From Tersicoccus mangrovi (GTDB lineage Bacteria; Actinomycetota; Actinomycetes; Actinomycetales; Micrococcaceae), in the NCBI RefSeq assembly GCF_036881825.1, contig NZ_JBAJMW010000010.1:48538-112537 (forward strand): a DNA stretch of 64,000 nucleotides, given 5' to 3'. Positions 39,656 to 48,739 of the stretch are shown piece by piece; positions within the stretch are counted from its first letter, which is position 1, and each line of letters begins with the position of its first letter. Position numbers and translations under genes: made by a program. A model generated the notes under the pieces. It saw nothing but the letters and a program-made list of their open reading frames with translations, was not told the DNA's origin and ran no database searches.

Positions 39656-40357
39656 TCACCCGTAGGTGTCGCGCGGACCGCGGCCCCGCACGGTCCGGGG
39701 ACCCTTCTGCCAGCTCGGCGCGGTGGGGCCGGAGACCTTGATGGCCGTGAGGATGCCGGGCCCGATCTCGGCGTCGAACCTTGCCAGGAGGGTCGGCACG
39801 AGCAGCCGCACCTGGGTGGCCCAGGCCGTCGAATCGCACACGACGTGCAGCGTCGTCTCGCGGAACGCGTCCGGGTGGCAGTGTGCGGCGATGTCGGGGC
39901 CGACGATCTGCGGCCACCGCCCGATCACCGATCCCACCGAGACGGGCGTACTCCATCCGCGGTCCTTGACCATGCGGTCGACGACGGAACCCAGGTTCAG
40001 CGGGTCCCGACCGGTGCGGCGGCGGGGCGCACCCGTGCGGGCGGCCGCGCGGTCCGCACTGCGGCGCAGGGCCGCGGCGGAACGGACGCGTCGTTCCCCG
40101 CGGGCCTCCGCGGCGGCGCGGGCTCGCAGGAGGGCGGCCGCGGCCGCATCGATCGCCTCCTCCTGCGCGGCGCCGTCGGAAGCAACACCCTCGTCGGAAG
40201 CGGCACTCCTCGGCGCATCCTCGGCCGGACGTTCCTCGGCCACTGCCTCGTCCGAGGACCGCGACGCGCCACCCGACGCCGCAGCTGTGCCACGGCTGGT
40301 GCGACGGCTGGTGCGATCACCCGCGCCGCGACCGGTCCCGTCGGTCCGCGGGCTCAT
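39656..40357 (-). CDS. dciA: DciA-like (DUF721) helicase-associated protein
   Basis: A 233-residue protein. The first 115 residues are Ala/Arg/Glu-rich and disordered. The DUF721 domain follows (GSVVDRMVKDRGWSTPVSVG, VIGRWPQIVGPDIAAHCHPDAF, TLHVVCDSTAWATQVRLLVP, ILTAIKVSGPTAPSW). DciA-type proteins act in loading or operating the replicative helicase DnaB where DnaC is absent. The ATG overlaps the recF stop by 4 bases. The recF-dciA-gyrB order is standard in actinobacteria. Confidence 0.9.
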   Translation of the reverse strand: MSPRTDGTGRGAGDRTSRRTSRGTAAASGGASRSSDEAVAEERPAEDAPRSAASDEGVASDGAAQEEAIDAAAAALLRARAAAEARGERRVRSAAALRRSADRAAARTGAPRRRTGRDPLNLGSVVDRMVKDRGWSTPVSVGSVIGRWPQIVGPDIAAHCHPDAFRETTLHVVCDSTAWATQVRLLVPTLLARFDAEIGPGILTAIKVSGPTAPSWQKGPRTVRGRGPRDTYG

Positions 40358-41556
40358 GCCGCCTCCACGACTCCGGCGCCGACCCGTAATTGCCGGTCGA
40401 TCAGGCTCGCGGGGATGTCCTCGACGACGGCCGCGGTGATCAGGACCTGTTCGGCGTCGGCGGCGATGGCGGCCAGCCGCGTGCGGCGGTCTGCGTCGAG
40501 CTCGGCGAACACGTCGTCGAGGATGAGGATCGGCTCACCGCCGTCGGTCAGCGCGTCCTCCCGCAGCAGTTCGTACGCGGCCAGGCGCAGCGAGAGCGCC
40601 ACCGACCAGGACTCGCCGTGCGAAGCGTAGCCCTTGGCCGGGGCCTGCCCGAGGACGAGCTCGACGTCGTCGCGGTGCGGCCCGGTCAGGGTCAGCGCCC
40701 GGTCCCGGTCCCGGGTCTGCCCGGATTCGAGGGCCTCGAGGAAGGCGCGGCGGATCGTCTCGGTGTCCAGGCCCGCCAGGTCAGAACCCGCATCGACCGG
40801 CCCGACCGAGCCGGCGCCGGCCCCGGTGACGTCGTCGTCGTCCGTGCCGTGTCCCACCACGGTGCTGCGGTACCGGGCGGAGAGCTCCTTGCTGCCGTCG
40901 GTGAGCCGGCGGTACGCCGCCGACAGGTGCGGGGCGAGCCGCTCGAGGAGCGTCACCCGCGCCTGCAGCAGCTGCGCACCCGTCGCGGCGAGGTGCTCGT
41001 CCCACACCTGCAGAGTCGCCCGGTGATTCTCGGTGAACCGGCCGGCGGCCCGCGCGGACTTGAGCAGGGCGTTGCGCTGCCTGAGCACCCGGTCGTACTC
41101 GCCCCGCAGGGTCGCCTGGGCGGGGAAGAGCGTCGCGGTCAACTCGTCGAGGAAGCGCCGGCGGCTGCCCGGGTCGCCCTTGACCAGCTCCAGGTCCTCC
41201 GGGGCGAACAGCACCGTGCGGCACAGGCCGAGCGCTTCCCGGGCGCGCACGGGATTGGCCCGGTTGATCCGCACCCGGTTGCCGCCGCGGGCGTTGATCT
41301 CCATCTCGAGGCTCAGCTGCTGGGTACGGCGCACCAGCCGGGCGCGCACGAGCGCCTGCTCGGCGCCGAAGCGGATGAGCGGGCCGTCCTGGCTGACCCG
41401 GTGGGACCCGAGGGTCGCGAGGTAGCCGACGGCCTCGACGATGTTGGTCTTGCCGAGCCCGTTGGCGCCGACGAACACGGTGACCCCGGGCTCGAGCGTC
41501 AGGTCCAGCTGGGCGTAGGTACGGAAGTCGGTGAGGGAGAGAGCCGCGAGGTGCAC
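40354..41556 (-). CDS. recF: DNA replication and repair protein RecF
   Basis: A 400-residue SMC-like ATPase. The Walker A is FVGANGLGKTNIVEAVGYL, the coiled-coil arm lies in the middle, and the C-terminal part holds the signature region SVALSLRLAAYELL and Walker B PILILDDVFAELD. RecF loads RecA at gaps with RecO/RecR. GTG at 41556 lies 4 bases from the gnd stop. A low-complexity insert (GTDDDDVTGAGAGSVGPVDA, about residues 235-260) is an addition relative to short RecF proteins. Confidence 0.96.
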   Translation of the reverse strand: MHLAALSLTDFRTYAQLDLTLEPGVTVFVGANGLGKTNIVEAVGYLATLGSHRVSQDGPLIRFGAEQALVRARLVRRTQQLSLEMEINARGGNRVRINRANPVRAREALGLCRTVLFAPEDLELVKGDPGSRRRFLDELTATLFPAQATLRGEYDRVLRQRNALLKSARAAGRFTENHRATLQVWDEHLAATGAQLLQARVTLLERLAPHLSAAYRRLTDGSKELSARYRSTVVGHGTDDDDVTGAGAGSVGPVDAGSDLAGLDTETIRRAFLEALESGQTRDRDRALTLTGPHRDDVELVLGQAPAKGYASHGESWSVALSLRLAAYELLREDALTDGGEPILILDDVFAELDADRRTRLAAIAADAEQVLITAAVVEDIPASLIDRQLRVGAGVVEAA

Positions 41557-41560
41557 GTCG

Positions 41561-42526
41561 TCAGCTCGGGCCTGCCGCCGTCGACGGGTCGGTACCGGTG
41601 TTCTCGCTGCCGGGGCTCGGCGTGCCCGAGCCCTCGATGCGCTGGCCGGCGGGCCGCACGGCGTGGCCGCCGAACTGGTTGCGCAGCGCGGCGACGGCCT
41701 TCATCGCCGGGGAGTCGTCCTGCCGGGACACGAACCGGGCGAACACGGCGGCCGTGATCGCGGGGGCGGCCACCTCGTTGGCGATCGCCTCCTCGACGGT
41801 CCAGCGGCCCTCGCCCGAGTCCTCGACGTACCCGGAGATCTTCTCCAGCCCGGGGTCGTCGTTCAGGGCACGGACCATCAGGTCGAGCAGCCAGGACCGG
41901 ATGACGGTGCCCTTCTGCCACGCGCGGAAGGTGCCGGTGACGTCGGAGACGATGCTCTTCTTGGCCAGCAGCTCGTATCCCTCGGCGAGCGACTGCATGA
42001 CGCCGTACTCGATGCCGTTGTGGACCATCTTGGCGTAGTGGCCCGATCCGACGGCGCCCACGTGTACGAAGCTCTCCTCGCGCGGGCCCTCGGGGCGGAG
42101 CGCGTCGAACACCGGCATCAGGGTGGCGATCTCCTCGTCGGTGCCGCCGGCCATCATGCCGTAGCCGTTCTCGAGGCCCCAGACACCACCGGAGACGCCG
42201 ACGTCGACGAAGCCGATGCCGCGCTCGGCGGCATGGTCGGCGTGCGCCTGGTCGTCCGTGAACCTGGAGTTTCCGCCGTCGATGAGGATGTCACCGGAGT
42301 CGAGCTTGCCGACGAGTTCCTCGACCACGCCCGCCGTGATCTTGCCGGCCGGGAGCATCAACCACACGACGCGGGGGGACGGCAGAGCCTTGACGAGGGC
42401 ATCCGTGTCGGGGACGTCGGTGACGTCGGGGTTGCGGTCGTATCCGGTGACCTCCACGCCGCCGCGGCGCAGCCGCTCCCGCATGTTGAAGCCCATCTTG
42501 CCGAGCCCGATCATGCCGATGTGCAT
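41561..42526 (-). CDS. gnd: 6-phosphogluconate dehydrogenase, short (YqeC/GntZ-like) type
   Basis: A 321-residue dehydrogenase. The dinucleotide site is IGMIGLGKMGFNM; GVSGGVWGLENGYGMMAGG holds substrate contacts and GHYAKMVHNGIEYGVMQ the catalytic Lys. It oxidatively decarboxylates 6-phosphogluconate to ribulose-5-phosphate. At about 300 residues plus a short tail it belongs to the short class, not the 470-residue class. ATG at 42526 follows GGGA. Placement between dnaN and recF is normal for this phylum. Confidence 0.93.
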   Translation of the reverse strand: MHIGMIGLGKMGFNMRERLRRGGVEVTGYDRNPDVTDVPDTDALVKALPSPRVVWLMLPAGKITAGVVEELVGKLDSGDILIDGGNSRFTDDQAHADHAAERGIGFVDVGVSGGVWGLENGYGMMAGGTDEEIATLMPVFDALRPEGPREESFVHVGAVGSGHYAKMVHNGIEYGVMQSLAEGYELLAKKSIVSDVTGTFRAWQKGTVIRSWLLDLMVRALNDDPGLEKISGYVEDSGEGRWTVEEAIANEVAAPAITAAVFARFVSRQDDSPAMKAVAALRNQFGGHAVRPAGQRIEGSGTPSPGSENTGTDPSTAAGPS

Positions 42527-42619
42527 GGTGTCCGTCCCTTCCGTCGGTTCCTGAGGTGTTCTCCTCGTTCCCGGTCGGTCCCGCGTGAGCACCGGCTCAG
42601 CGCGGTCCGGTCGGATGTG

Positions 42620-43744
42620 TCACTGGTTGGGCAGGCGCACCGGCATCAGCAGGTACCGATAGTCGTCCTGCTCGTCGCTGTCGGACTCCTGCTGCGCCGA
42701 GATGACGGCCGGCTTCGGCGGCGTCGTGAACGAGAACCGCACGTACTCGGTGCTGAACGCGCCCAGACCCTCGCTGAGGTAGTGCGGGTTGAACGCGACG
42801 GTGATCGGGTCACCGGTGAGGTTGGCTTCGATCGCCTCCGACGCCTGAGCGTCCTCGCCCGTGCCGGCGTCGAGGGAGAGCGTGCCCTCGGTGAACGCCA
42901 TCCGGATCGGGGTGTTGCGCTCGGCGACGAGGGCGACGCGGCGGACCGCCTCGATCAGGTCCGCGGTGCGCACCGACGCGTGGATCGGCGTGACGTCGGG
43001 GAACAGCGACCGGATCTTGGGGTAGTCACCGTCGACCAGCAGCGACGTCGTGCGCCGGCCGCCGCTCTCGAAGCCGATCAGCTCGTTGGCGTCGGAGAGT
43101 GCGATGGACAGGTCCCCACCCGAGCCCAGCGTCCTGGCCACCTCGTTGAGGGTGCGGGCCTTGACCAGGACGCTCGTGGAGAGGCCGGCGCTGCTGGGCC
43201 GCCAGCCCAGTTCGCGCATCGCCAGGCGGTACCGGTCGGTGGCGAGCAGCGTCATCGTCTCGCCCTCGAACTCGATCCGGACGCCGGTGAGGATCGGCAG
43301 GGTGTCGTCGCGGCTCGCGGCGATGATCACCTGCGAGACGGCCTGCGCGAAGGCACCGCCGTCGACCACACCGCCGATCGGGGGCAGGGCCGGCAGCTCC
43401 GGGTAGTCGTTCTCCGGCATCGTCGCCAGGTTGAACCGGGAGTTGCGGCAGCTCAGCGTGATCTTCGCGCCGTCGGTCGCGATCTCCACCGGGGCGGAGG
43501 GGAGGCTGCGGCAGATGTCGGCGAGCAGGCGGCCCGAGACCAGCACCGTGCCCTCCTCGGCGACGTCCGCGGCGAACTGCAGGTTCGCGGAGATCTCGTA
43601 GTCGAAGCTCGAGAGGCTCACCGCACCGGATTCGGCCTTGAGCAGGAGCCCGGAGAGCACCGGGACCGGCGGGCGGGGGGACAACGAACGTGCGGTCCAG
43701 GTGACAGCCTCGGCGAGGACATCCCGGTCAACGGAGAACTTCAC
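42620..43744 (-). CDS. dnaN: DNA polymerase III beta subunit (sliding clamp)
   Basis: A 374-residue ring-forming clamp with three repeated domains: VDRDVLAEAVTWTARSLSPRP begins domain 1, VSQVIIAASRDDTLPILTGVR domain 2 and SVRTADLIEAVRRVALVAE domain 3; the C-terminus YRYLLMPVRLPNQ is typical. It tethers DNA polymerase and other partners to DNA. GTG at 43744. The upstream gap with dnaA carries DnaA boxes. Confidence 0.97.
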   Translation of the reverse strand: MKFSVDRDVLAEAVTWTARSLSPRPPVPVLSGLLLKAESGAVSLSSFDYEISANLQFAADVAEEGTVLVSGRLLADICRSLPSAPVEIATDGAKITLSCRNSRFNLATMPENDYPELPALPPIGGVVDGGAFAQAVSQVIIAASRDDTLPILTGVRIEFEGETMTLLATDRYRLAMRELGWRPSSAGLSTSVLVKARTLNEVARTLGSGGDLSIALSDANELIGFESGGRRTTSLLVDGDYPKIRSLFPDVTPIHASVRTADLIEAVRRVALVAERNTPIRMAFTEGTLSLDAGTGEDAQASEAIEANLTGDPITVAFNPHYLSEGLGAFSTEYVRFSFTTPPKPAVISAQQESDSDEQDDYRYLLMPVRLPNQ

Positions 43745-44249
43745 GGAGAATGCATCCGCCTTTCAGCGTTGTCATGACGGGAGCCCAGAGGTCCCGGTGC
43801 GGCAGGTGGCTCCCGTCGGAGCGCGGTGCGTCCGGGACGGTGTCCGGGGACAGCTTAGCGAAGCGTCGCCGGGACGGGCACCGGCGGCCTGGGCGAGCGG
43901 TTCGGGAAGATGTTCTCGGAAGAACTTTCATGAGGGAGAAGGATCCGTAGAGGTATTAACAGCTGTGGATTCTGTGGGAAAACCTCGTCGGGGCCGGTCG
44001 GACGCGGAAACGGCATGTGGACGAGTTGTGATCCGTCGACAGCGTCGTCGGTGCACACCGGTGGACAGTGATCACGACCGGGGCGAGCGTCCACACCCGG
44101 GGGCATTTCTGCGACCGGTTGTCCACGGGCGATGCACCGTTCTGCACAGGGTTGTCCACAGGGGTGGAAAACAGCAGGGTGCTGATGGACGACGACGCCC
44201 GGGCGCGCTACAGGCACCCGGGCGTCGTCGGAGGAGAACGAGAGGGACG
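43745..44249. other. Probable origin of replication (oriC) between dnaA and dnaN
   Basis: A 505-base gap with many DnaA-like boxes: TGTGGATTC (43964-43972), TGTGGGAAA (43974-43982), TGTGGACGA (44016-44024), TTGTCCACG (44119-44127) and TTGTCCACA (44152-44160, exact), plus weaker variants near 44050-44095. The stretch at 43953-43985 is the most AT-rich part and could be the unwinding element. Actinobacterial origins usually occupy this gap. Confidence 0.75.
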
Positions 44250-45677
44250 TCAGCCGTCGCGCTGCGTCTGTTTGATGAGGTTGGTCAGCTCGGTGACCTG
44301 GTTGTAGATGTGCCGCCGCTCGGCCATCAGCTGGCGAATCTTGCGGTCCGCGTGGATGACCGTGGTGTGGTCGCGGCCGCCGAGCTCCTGCCCGATCTTC
44401 GGCAGCGACATGTCCGTCAGTTCCCGGCACAGGTACATCGCGATCTGACGCGCCGTCACCAGGGTGCGCGTGCGCGACTTGCTGCACAGCTCCTCCTGGC
44501 TCAGGTGGAAGTACGCGGCCGTCTGCCCCAGGATCGTCGCGGAGGTGATCTCCTTGGCGCCGTCCTCTGTGATGAGGTCCTTGAGCACGATCTCGGCGAG
44601 CTGCAGGTCCACCGGCTGCTTGTTCAACGACGCGAAGGCGGTGACGCGGATCAGCGCGCCTTCCAGCTCACGGATGTTCGTCGAGATGCGGGACGCGATG
44701 TACTCGAGCACGTCGTCGGGCGCCTTGAGGCCCTCGAGGATGGCCTTCTTCCGCAGGATCGCGATCCTGGTCTCGAGCTCGGGCATGGTCACGTCGGTGA
44801 TCAGGCCCCACTCGAAGCGCGACCGCATGCGCTCCTCGAACCCGGTCAGCTGCTTGGGCGGCAGGTCGGAGGTGATGACGACCTGCTTGTCGTGGTTGTG
44901 CAGGGCGTTGAAGGTGTGGAAGAACTCCTCCTGCGTGTGCTCCTTGCCGGCGAGGAACTGGATGTCGTCGATCAGCAGGATGTCGACGCTGCGGTAGAGC
45001 TGCTTGAAGCTCGTGCCCTCGTCGTCGCGGATGGAGTTGATGAAGTCGTTGGTGAACTCCTCGGAGTTCACGTACCGGACGCGGATGCCCTGGTAGAGCC
45101 GGCGGGCGTAGTGGCCGATCGCGTGCAGCAGGTGGGTCTTGCCCAGACCCGAGTCGCCGTAGATGAACAGCGGGTTGTACGCCTTCGCGGGCGCTTCCGC
45201 CACGGCGACGGCGGCGGCGTGGGCGAACCGGTTGGACTGGCCGATGACGAACGCGTCGAAGATGTACTTCGGGTTCAGCCGGCCCATGTCGCCGGTGTCG
45301 ACGTTGGCGGGGGCCGACGATCGGCTCGGCGCCCGGTTCGAGGTGGCCGGCGCGGGTTCGGGGACCGGTGCCGGTTCCGGGGCGGCGCGAGGCGGCTCGG
45401 GCGGGGCCATCTCGGTGTCGATCACGACGGCGGCCTGCATCTCCTGGCCGAGCTCGGCACGCAAGGCGTCCGCGAGCGGCTGGTGCAGGTTGTTCTGGAA
45501 GACGTCGCGCGTGTTCTCGTTGGGGACGGAGATGATCAGCGTGTTGCCGAACATGCCCTGCGGCCGCACGAGCGGCAGATAACCGCGGTGCCGCCCGCTG
45601 ACCCGGTGGTCGTCCTCCAGGGCCGCGACCACGCGTTGCCAGGATGCACCGAGGTGATCCGAATCCTCCTGGCTCAT
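44250..45677 (-). CDS. dnaA: Chromosomal replication initiator DnaA
   Basis: A 475-residue initiator. Domain I spans residues 1-88, and a Pro/Ala/Glu-rich linker about 90-128. The AAA+ domain begins YIFDAFVIGQSNRFAHAAA, with Walker A GDSGLGKT at 174-181 and Walker B ILLIDDIQFLAGKE. The C-terminal DNA-binding domain ends with the signature GGRDHTTVIHADRKI. ATG at 45677 has GGAGG 8 bases upstream; upstream in-frame residues overlap a non-coding segment. It is divergent from rpmH. Confidence 0.98.
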   Translation of the reverse strand: MSQEDSDHLGASWQRVVAALEDDHRVSGRHRGYLPLVRPQGMFGNTLIISVPNENTRDVFQNNLHQPLADALRAELGQEMQAAVVIDTEMAPPEPPRAAPEPAPVPEPAPATSNRAPSRSSAPANVDTGDMGRLNPKYIFDAFVIGQSNRFAHAAAVAVAEAPAKAYNPLFIYGDSGLGKTHLLHAIGHYARRLYQGIRVRYVNSEEFTNDFINSIRDDEGTSFKQLYRSVDILLIDDIQFLAGKEHTQEEFFHTFNALHNHDKQVVITSDLPPKQLTGFEERMRSRFEWGLITDVTMPELETRIAILRKKAILEGLKAPDDVLEYIASRISTNIRELEGALIRVTAFASLNKQPVDLQLAEIVLKDLITEDGAKEITSATILGQTAAYFHLSQEELCSKSRTRTLVTARQIAMYLCRELTDMSLPKIGQELGGRDHTTVIHADRKIRQLMAERRHIYNQVTELTNLIKQTQRDG

Positions 45678-45748
45678 GCGGCCGTTCCTCCTGAGAAAAG
45701 ACGTGGGTGGCGCTGCTGCGAGCTGGCGCGCCACGGGGGTGCACACCG

Positions 45749-45777
45749 ATGGTCCGGTGACGGGCGGAACCTGTCAA
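45749..45777 (-). promoter_or_regulatory. Possible dnaA promoter
   Basis: On the minus strand TTGACA (45777-45772) is a perfect -35, with GACCAT (45754-45749) as a weaker -10 after 17 bases. DnaA boxes just upstream (45801-45860) would allow autoregulation. Confidence 0.4.
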
Positions 45778-45800
45778 CGGTCACCGCGATCCGGCGTCCA

Positions 45801-45860
45801 TTGTCCACCACGTTCTCGATGCCACCGTAATCCACAGGGTTGTCCACCGCGTGTGGACAA
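45801..45860. promoter_or_regulatory. DnaA box cluster between dnaA and rpmH
   Basis: TTGTCCACC (45801-45809), TAATCCACA (45828-45836), TTGTCCACC (45840-45848) and TGTGGACAA (45852-45860, exact inverted TTGTCCACA). This set may be part of the origin or control dnaA expression. Confidence 0.65.
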
Positions 45861-45995
45861 TCACGTGTGAGGTCCGACGCGGACCGCGGCGGTGGGCCGG
45901 GACCGCGCGGAAACCGACCTCGCCGCAGCCTGTGGACGGACGCTTCGCGGGAGCGTCGCTGCGGCCGGGGGCACGCTCGACGACGGCGAGCCGGT

Positions 45996-46024
45996 TTGAC
46001 GCCGAGCGGGGTGTCCCGTAGCGT
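45996..46024 (+). promoter_or_regulatory. rpmH-operon promoter
   Basis: TTGACG (45996-46001) and TAGCGT (46019-46024) with a 17-base spacer, giving a leader of about 185 bases before rpmH. Short open frames in that leader are not convincing genes. Confidence 0.65.
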
Positions 46025-46218
46025 TGGATGGTCCTGTGTGACCACAGTTCGTGCTGTCCTCGATCGCCCGAGCCGGCCGTGTCGCCCCGCGAGGGAAGCT
46101 GACCGGACCGCGTCTCGTCGACACGACGAGGGCATGGACTCCAGGTCACCGCACACCCGCGCCGGTTCTGCTTTCCCCTCGTTCGACTCGGCGCCGATGA
46201 AGCTTTGGAGTGAACACC

Positions 46219-46356
46219 GTGACCAAGCGGACTTTCCAGCCGAACAACCGTCGTCGCGCCCGGAAGCACGGCTTCCGTGCTCGCATGCGGACCCGTGCCG
46301 GCCGCGCGATCCTGAACGCCCGCCGCGCCAAGGGCCGCACCGAGCTCTCCGCCTGA
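46219..46356 (+). CDS. rpmH: 50S ribosomal protein L34
   Basis: A 45-residue very basic protein, MTKRTFQPNNRRRARKHGFR followed by ARMRTRAGRAILNARRAKGR and TELSA, a complete L34. GTG at 46219 has GGAG 8 bases upstream. An in-frame GTG at 46210 overlaps that site and would add three residues not usual for L34. L34 is a 23S rRNA-binding protein of the large subunit. First gene of the rpmH-rnpA-yidD-yidC-jag-rsmG run. Confidence 0.98.
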   Translation: MTKRTFQPNNRRRARKHGFRARMRTRAGRAILNARRAKGRTELSA

Positions 46357-46402
46357 TCCGGACGGCTCCTCGCGCTGACCCGGGCCTGGCGGCGGTGTGC
46401 TG

Positions 46403-46744
46403 ATGTTCCCGGCCGAACGGCGTCTGAGGACGCCGGCCGACTTCACCACGGTGATCCGTGGTGGGAACAAGGCCGCCCGCCGCAGCGTCGTGCTGCACCT
46501 GCGTCCTGCTGATCCGTCGCGGTCCGGCCGTGCCGGCCTGATCGTGTCGCGTGCCGTCGGCAACGCCGTCACTCGCAACCTCGTCAAGCGGCGGCTCCGG
46601 GCGCTGATCAGCGATCACTGGTCGGAGGACCCGGAGACCGACGTCGTGGTGCGCGCCCTTCCGGCCGCCGCGCAGGCGTCGTGGGGCGAGCTCTCCGACG
46701 ACGTGGACCGGGCCTGGCGTCGTGCCGCCCGGGACCGGCGATGA
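46403..46744 (+). CDS. rnpA: Ribonuclease P protein component
   Basis: A 113-residue basic protein with RRLRTPADFTTVIRGGNKAA and the RNA-binding signature GNAVTRNLVKRRLRALI. It supports the RNase P RNA in 5' processing of tRNA precursors. ATG at 46403 is preferred over GTG at 46397, two codons earlier, because MFPAERRL matches the usual beginning. The stop overlaps the yidD ATG. Confidence 0.96.
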   Translation: MFPAERRLRTPADFTTVIRGGNKAARRSVVLHLRPADPSRSGRAGLIVSRAVGNAVTRNLVKRRLRALISDHWSEDPETDVVVRALPAAAQASWGELSDDVDRAWRRAARDRR

Positions 46745-47148
46745 CCGCCCCGCAGCCGGGTCCGGCCCGCGCGGGGTGGTTCCGTTCGACGGTCCACGCC
46801 GTGGCCTCGGTGCCGCGATGGATCTTGATGGGCCTGCTCGTCGCGTGGCGCACCGTCGTCTCCCCTCTCTACGGACCGGTCTGCCGGTTCTACCCGAGCT
46901 GTTCCGCCTATGCTTTGGAAGCAGTGACGGTGCACGGCGCCGTGCGCGGCTCCTGGCTCACCGTCCGGCGCCTGGCGCGGTGCAACCCGTTCCACTCCGG
47001 TGGAGTGGACCACGTGCCGCACGGGGACCGCGTCTGGCCCGACGGCCACACGCCCCGGATCGTCCGGCTCAACCATCCCCCGATCCCCGCCGATCAGGAC
47101 GCGCCGGATGCGCCATCCCCGATCGAGCACGGCCGTCACGCGGCCTGA
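46741..47148 (+). CDS. yidD: Membrane protein insertion efficiency factor YidD
   Basis: A 135-residue protein. The hydrophobic N-terminal part LMGLLVAWRTVVSPLYGPV runs into the family signature CRFYPSCSAYALEAVTVHG with its three Cys, then WLTVRRLARCNPFHSGGVDHVP. YidD aids YidC-dependent insertion. The ATG overlaps the rnpA stop by 4 bases. The C-terminal tail after residue about 100 is longer than in the 80-residue members. Confidence 0.95.
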   Translation: MTAPQPGPARAGWFRSTVHAVASVPRWILMGLLVAWRTVVSPLYGPVCRFYPSCSAYALEAVTVHGAVRGSWLTVRRLARCNPFHSGGVDHVPHGDRVWPDGHTPRIVRLNHPPIPADQDAPDAPSPIEHGRHAA

Positions 47149-47162
47149 GGAGAGAAAGCTGA

Positions 47163-48122
47163 ATGTTCGACTTCTTTGACATGATCCTGACGCCGTTCCG
47201 GTGGATCGTGTCGGTGATCCTGATCGGCTTCCACGAGGCGTTCAACTTCATCGGCATCCCCGACTCCTCGGGCTGGAACTGGACGCTGTCGATCATCGGC
47301 CTCGTCATCGTCATCCGCGGCGCCCTGATCCCCTTGTTCGTCAAGCAGATCAAGGCCCAGCGCGGGATGCAGGAACTGCAGCCCGAACTGCTCGCCCTGC
47401 AGAAGAAGTACAAGGGCAAGACCGACCAGCTCTCCCGCCAGGCCATGGCGCAGGAGCAAATGGCGCTCTACAAGAAGCACGGCACCAACCCGTTCTCCGC
47501 GTGCCTGCCGCTCATCGTGCAGATGCCCTTCTTCTTCTCCCTCTTCACCGTGCTCAACGGCATCGGCCACGCGGCGCAGAACCGCAGCCACGTCGGGGCG
47601 CTGAACCCGGAGCAGGTCTCGCAGTTCAACGAGGCGAGCATCTTCGGCGCGCCGCTGTCCTCGACCTTCCTGAACAACGGCGGCAACGCGACCGTCATCG
47701 TGCTCAGCGTGATCATGATCCTGGCGATGACGGCGTCGCAGTTCATCACGCAGCGGCAGATCATGGCGAAGAACATGTCCGAGCAGGCGCTGGCCAGCCC
47801 CTTCATGCGCCAGCAGCGCATGCTGATGTACATCCTGCCGCTCGTCTTCGCCGTCGGCGGTATCAACTTCCCGATCGGCGTGCTCATCTACTGGACGGCC
47901 ACGAACGTCTGGACCATGGCGCAGCAGTTCGTCGTCATCCGCAACATGCCCACGCCCGGCTCGCCCGCACACCGCGCGTGGCAGGAGCGCCAGCGGGCGC
48001 GCGGCAAGCTCGAGCCCACCAAGAAGACCACCGGTGCGACGGTCGCGACGGCCGAGGCGCAGACTCAGCCTCGGGTCCAGCAGCGCGTCCAGCCGCAGCG
48101 CAAGAACAGGAGAAAGCGATGA
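47163..48122 (+). CDS. yidC: Membrane protein insertase YidC/Oxa1
   Basis: A 319-residue integral membrane protein with five predicted helices. The first, LIGFHEAFNFIGIPDSSGWN, leads into LSIIGLVIVIRGALIPLFVKQIKAQ, where the conserved groove Arg is visible. The amphipathic region RGMQELQPELLALQKKYKGK follows, then three more helices including ACLPLIVQMPFFFSLFTVL. The basic tail (about residues 260-319) ends in QPQRKNRRKR and probably binds ribosomes. It inserts proteins with or without SecYEG. Confidence 0.96.
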   Translation: MFDFFDMILTPFRWIVSVILIGFHEAFNFIGIPDSSGWNWTLSIIGLVIVIRGALIPLFVKQIKAQRGMQELQPELLALQKKYKGKTDQLSRQAMAQEQMALYKKHGTNPFSACLPLIVQMPFFFSLFTVLNGIGHAAQNRSHVGALNPEQVSQFNEASIFGAPLSSTFLNNGGNATVIVLSVIMILAMTASQFITQRQIMAKNMSEQALASPFMRQQRMLMYILPLVFAVGGINFPIGVLIYWTATNVWTMAQQFVVIRNMPTPGSPAHRAWQERQRARGKLEPTKKTTGATVATAEAQTQPRVQQRVQPQRKNRRKR

Positions 48123-48739
48123 ACGCCGACAGCGTGACGGAGCCGCAGGCCCCCTCGGCCCCCGACGCCGGTTCGACGGACGCCGTCGACGAGACCACCG
48201 CCTCGGATGCGGTCTCGACGGACGACGCCGCGGAGTCCTCCTCCGAGCAGGGCGGCTCGTCGACGCGCCGCCGTCTCGAGGAGGAGGGCGACGTCGCCGC
48301 CGACTACCTCGAGGAGCTGCTCGACATCGCCGACATCGACGGCGACATCGACATCGAGGTCCGCGGCGGCCGCACCCACCTCTCGATCGTCAGCGACGGG
48401 GACAACGCGCCGCTCGAGGCGCTCGTGGGGCGCGACGGCGCGGTGCTGGACGCTCTCCAGGAGCTCGTCCGCCTCGCCGTCCTCGCCTCGACCGACACCC
48501 GCAGCCGCCTCGTGCTGGACATCAACGGTTACCGCGGTGACCGCGCGTCCGTGCTGCAGCGCCTCGCCGAGGAGGCCGTGACCCGCGCCAAGGACAGCCA
48601 CGAGCCCGTCGCGCTCAAGCCGATGAGCGCGTACGAGCGCAAGATCGTGCACGACGCGATCGCGGACCTCGGCATGGTCAGCGAGTCCGAGGGCGAGGGC
48701 GCCTCCCGCCACGTCGTGGTGTCGCTGCCCGAGCAGTGA
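48119..48739 (+). CDS. jag: Jag/KhpB-like RNA-binding protein (KH + R3H)
   Basis: A 206-residue protein with an acidic disordered N-terminus (about residues 1-55). The KH-like region is VAADYLEELLDIADIDGDID, then LEALVGRDGAVLDALQELV, and the R3H domain is VALKPMSAYERKIVHDAIAD with the conserved Arg/His pair. The ATG overlaps the yidC stop, and its own stop overlaps the rsmG GTG. It lacks the N-terminal Jag_N domain of firmicute homologues. Role: small RNA-binding protein linked to cell envelope growth (known from family). Confidence 0.93.
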   Translation: MNADSVTEPQAPSAPDAGSTDAVDETTASDAVSTDDAAESSSEQGGSSTRRRLEEEGDVAADYLEELLDIADIDGDIDIEVRGGRTHLSIVSDGDNAPLEALVGRDGAVLDALQELVRLAVLASTDTRSRLVLDINGYRGDRASVLQRLAEEAVTRAKDSHEPVALKPMSAYERKIVHDAIADLGMVSESEGEGASRHVVVSLPEQ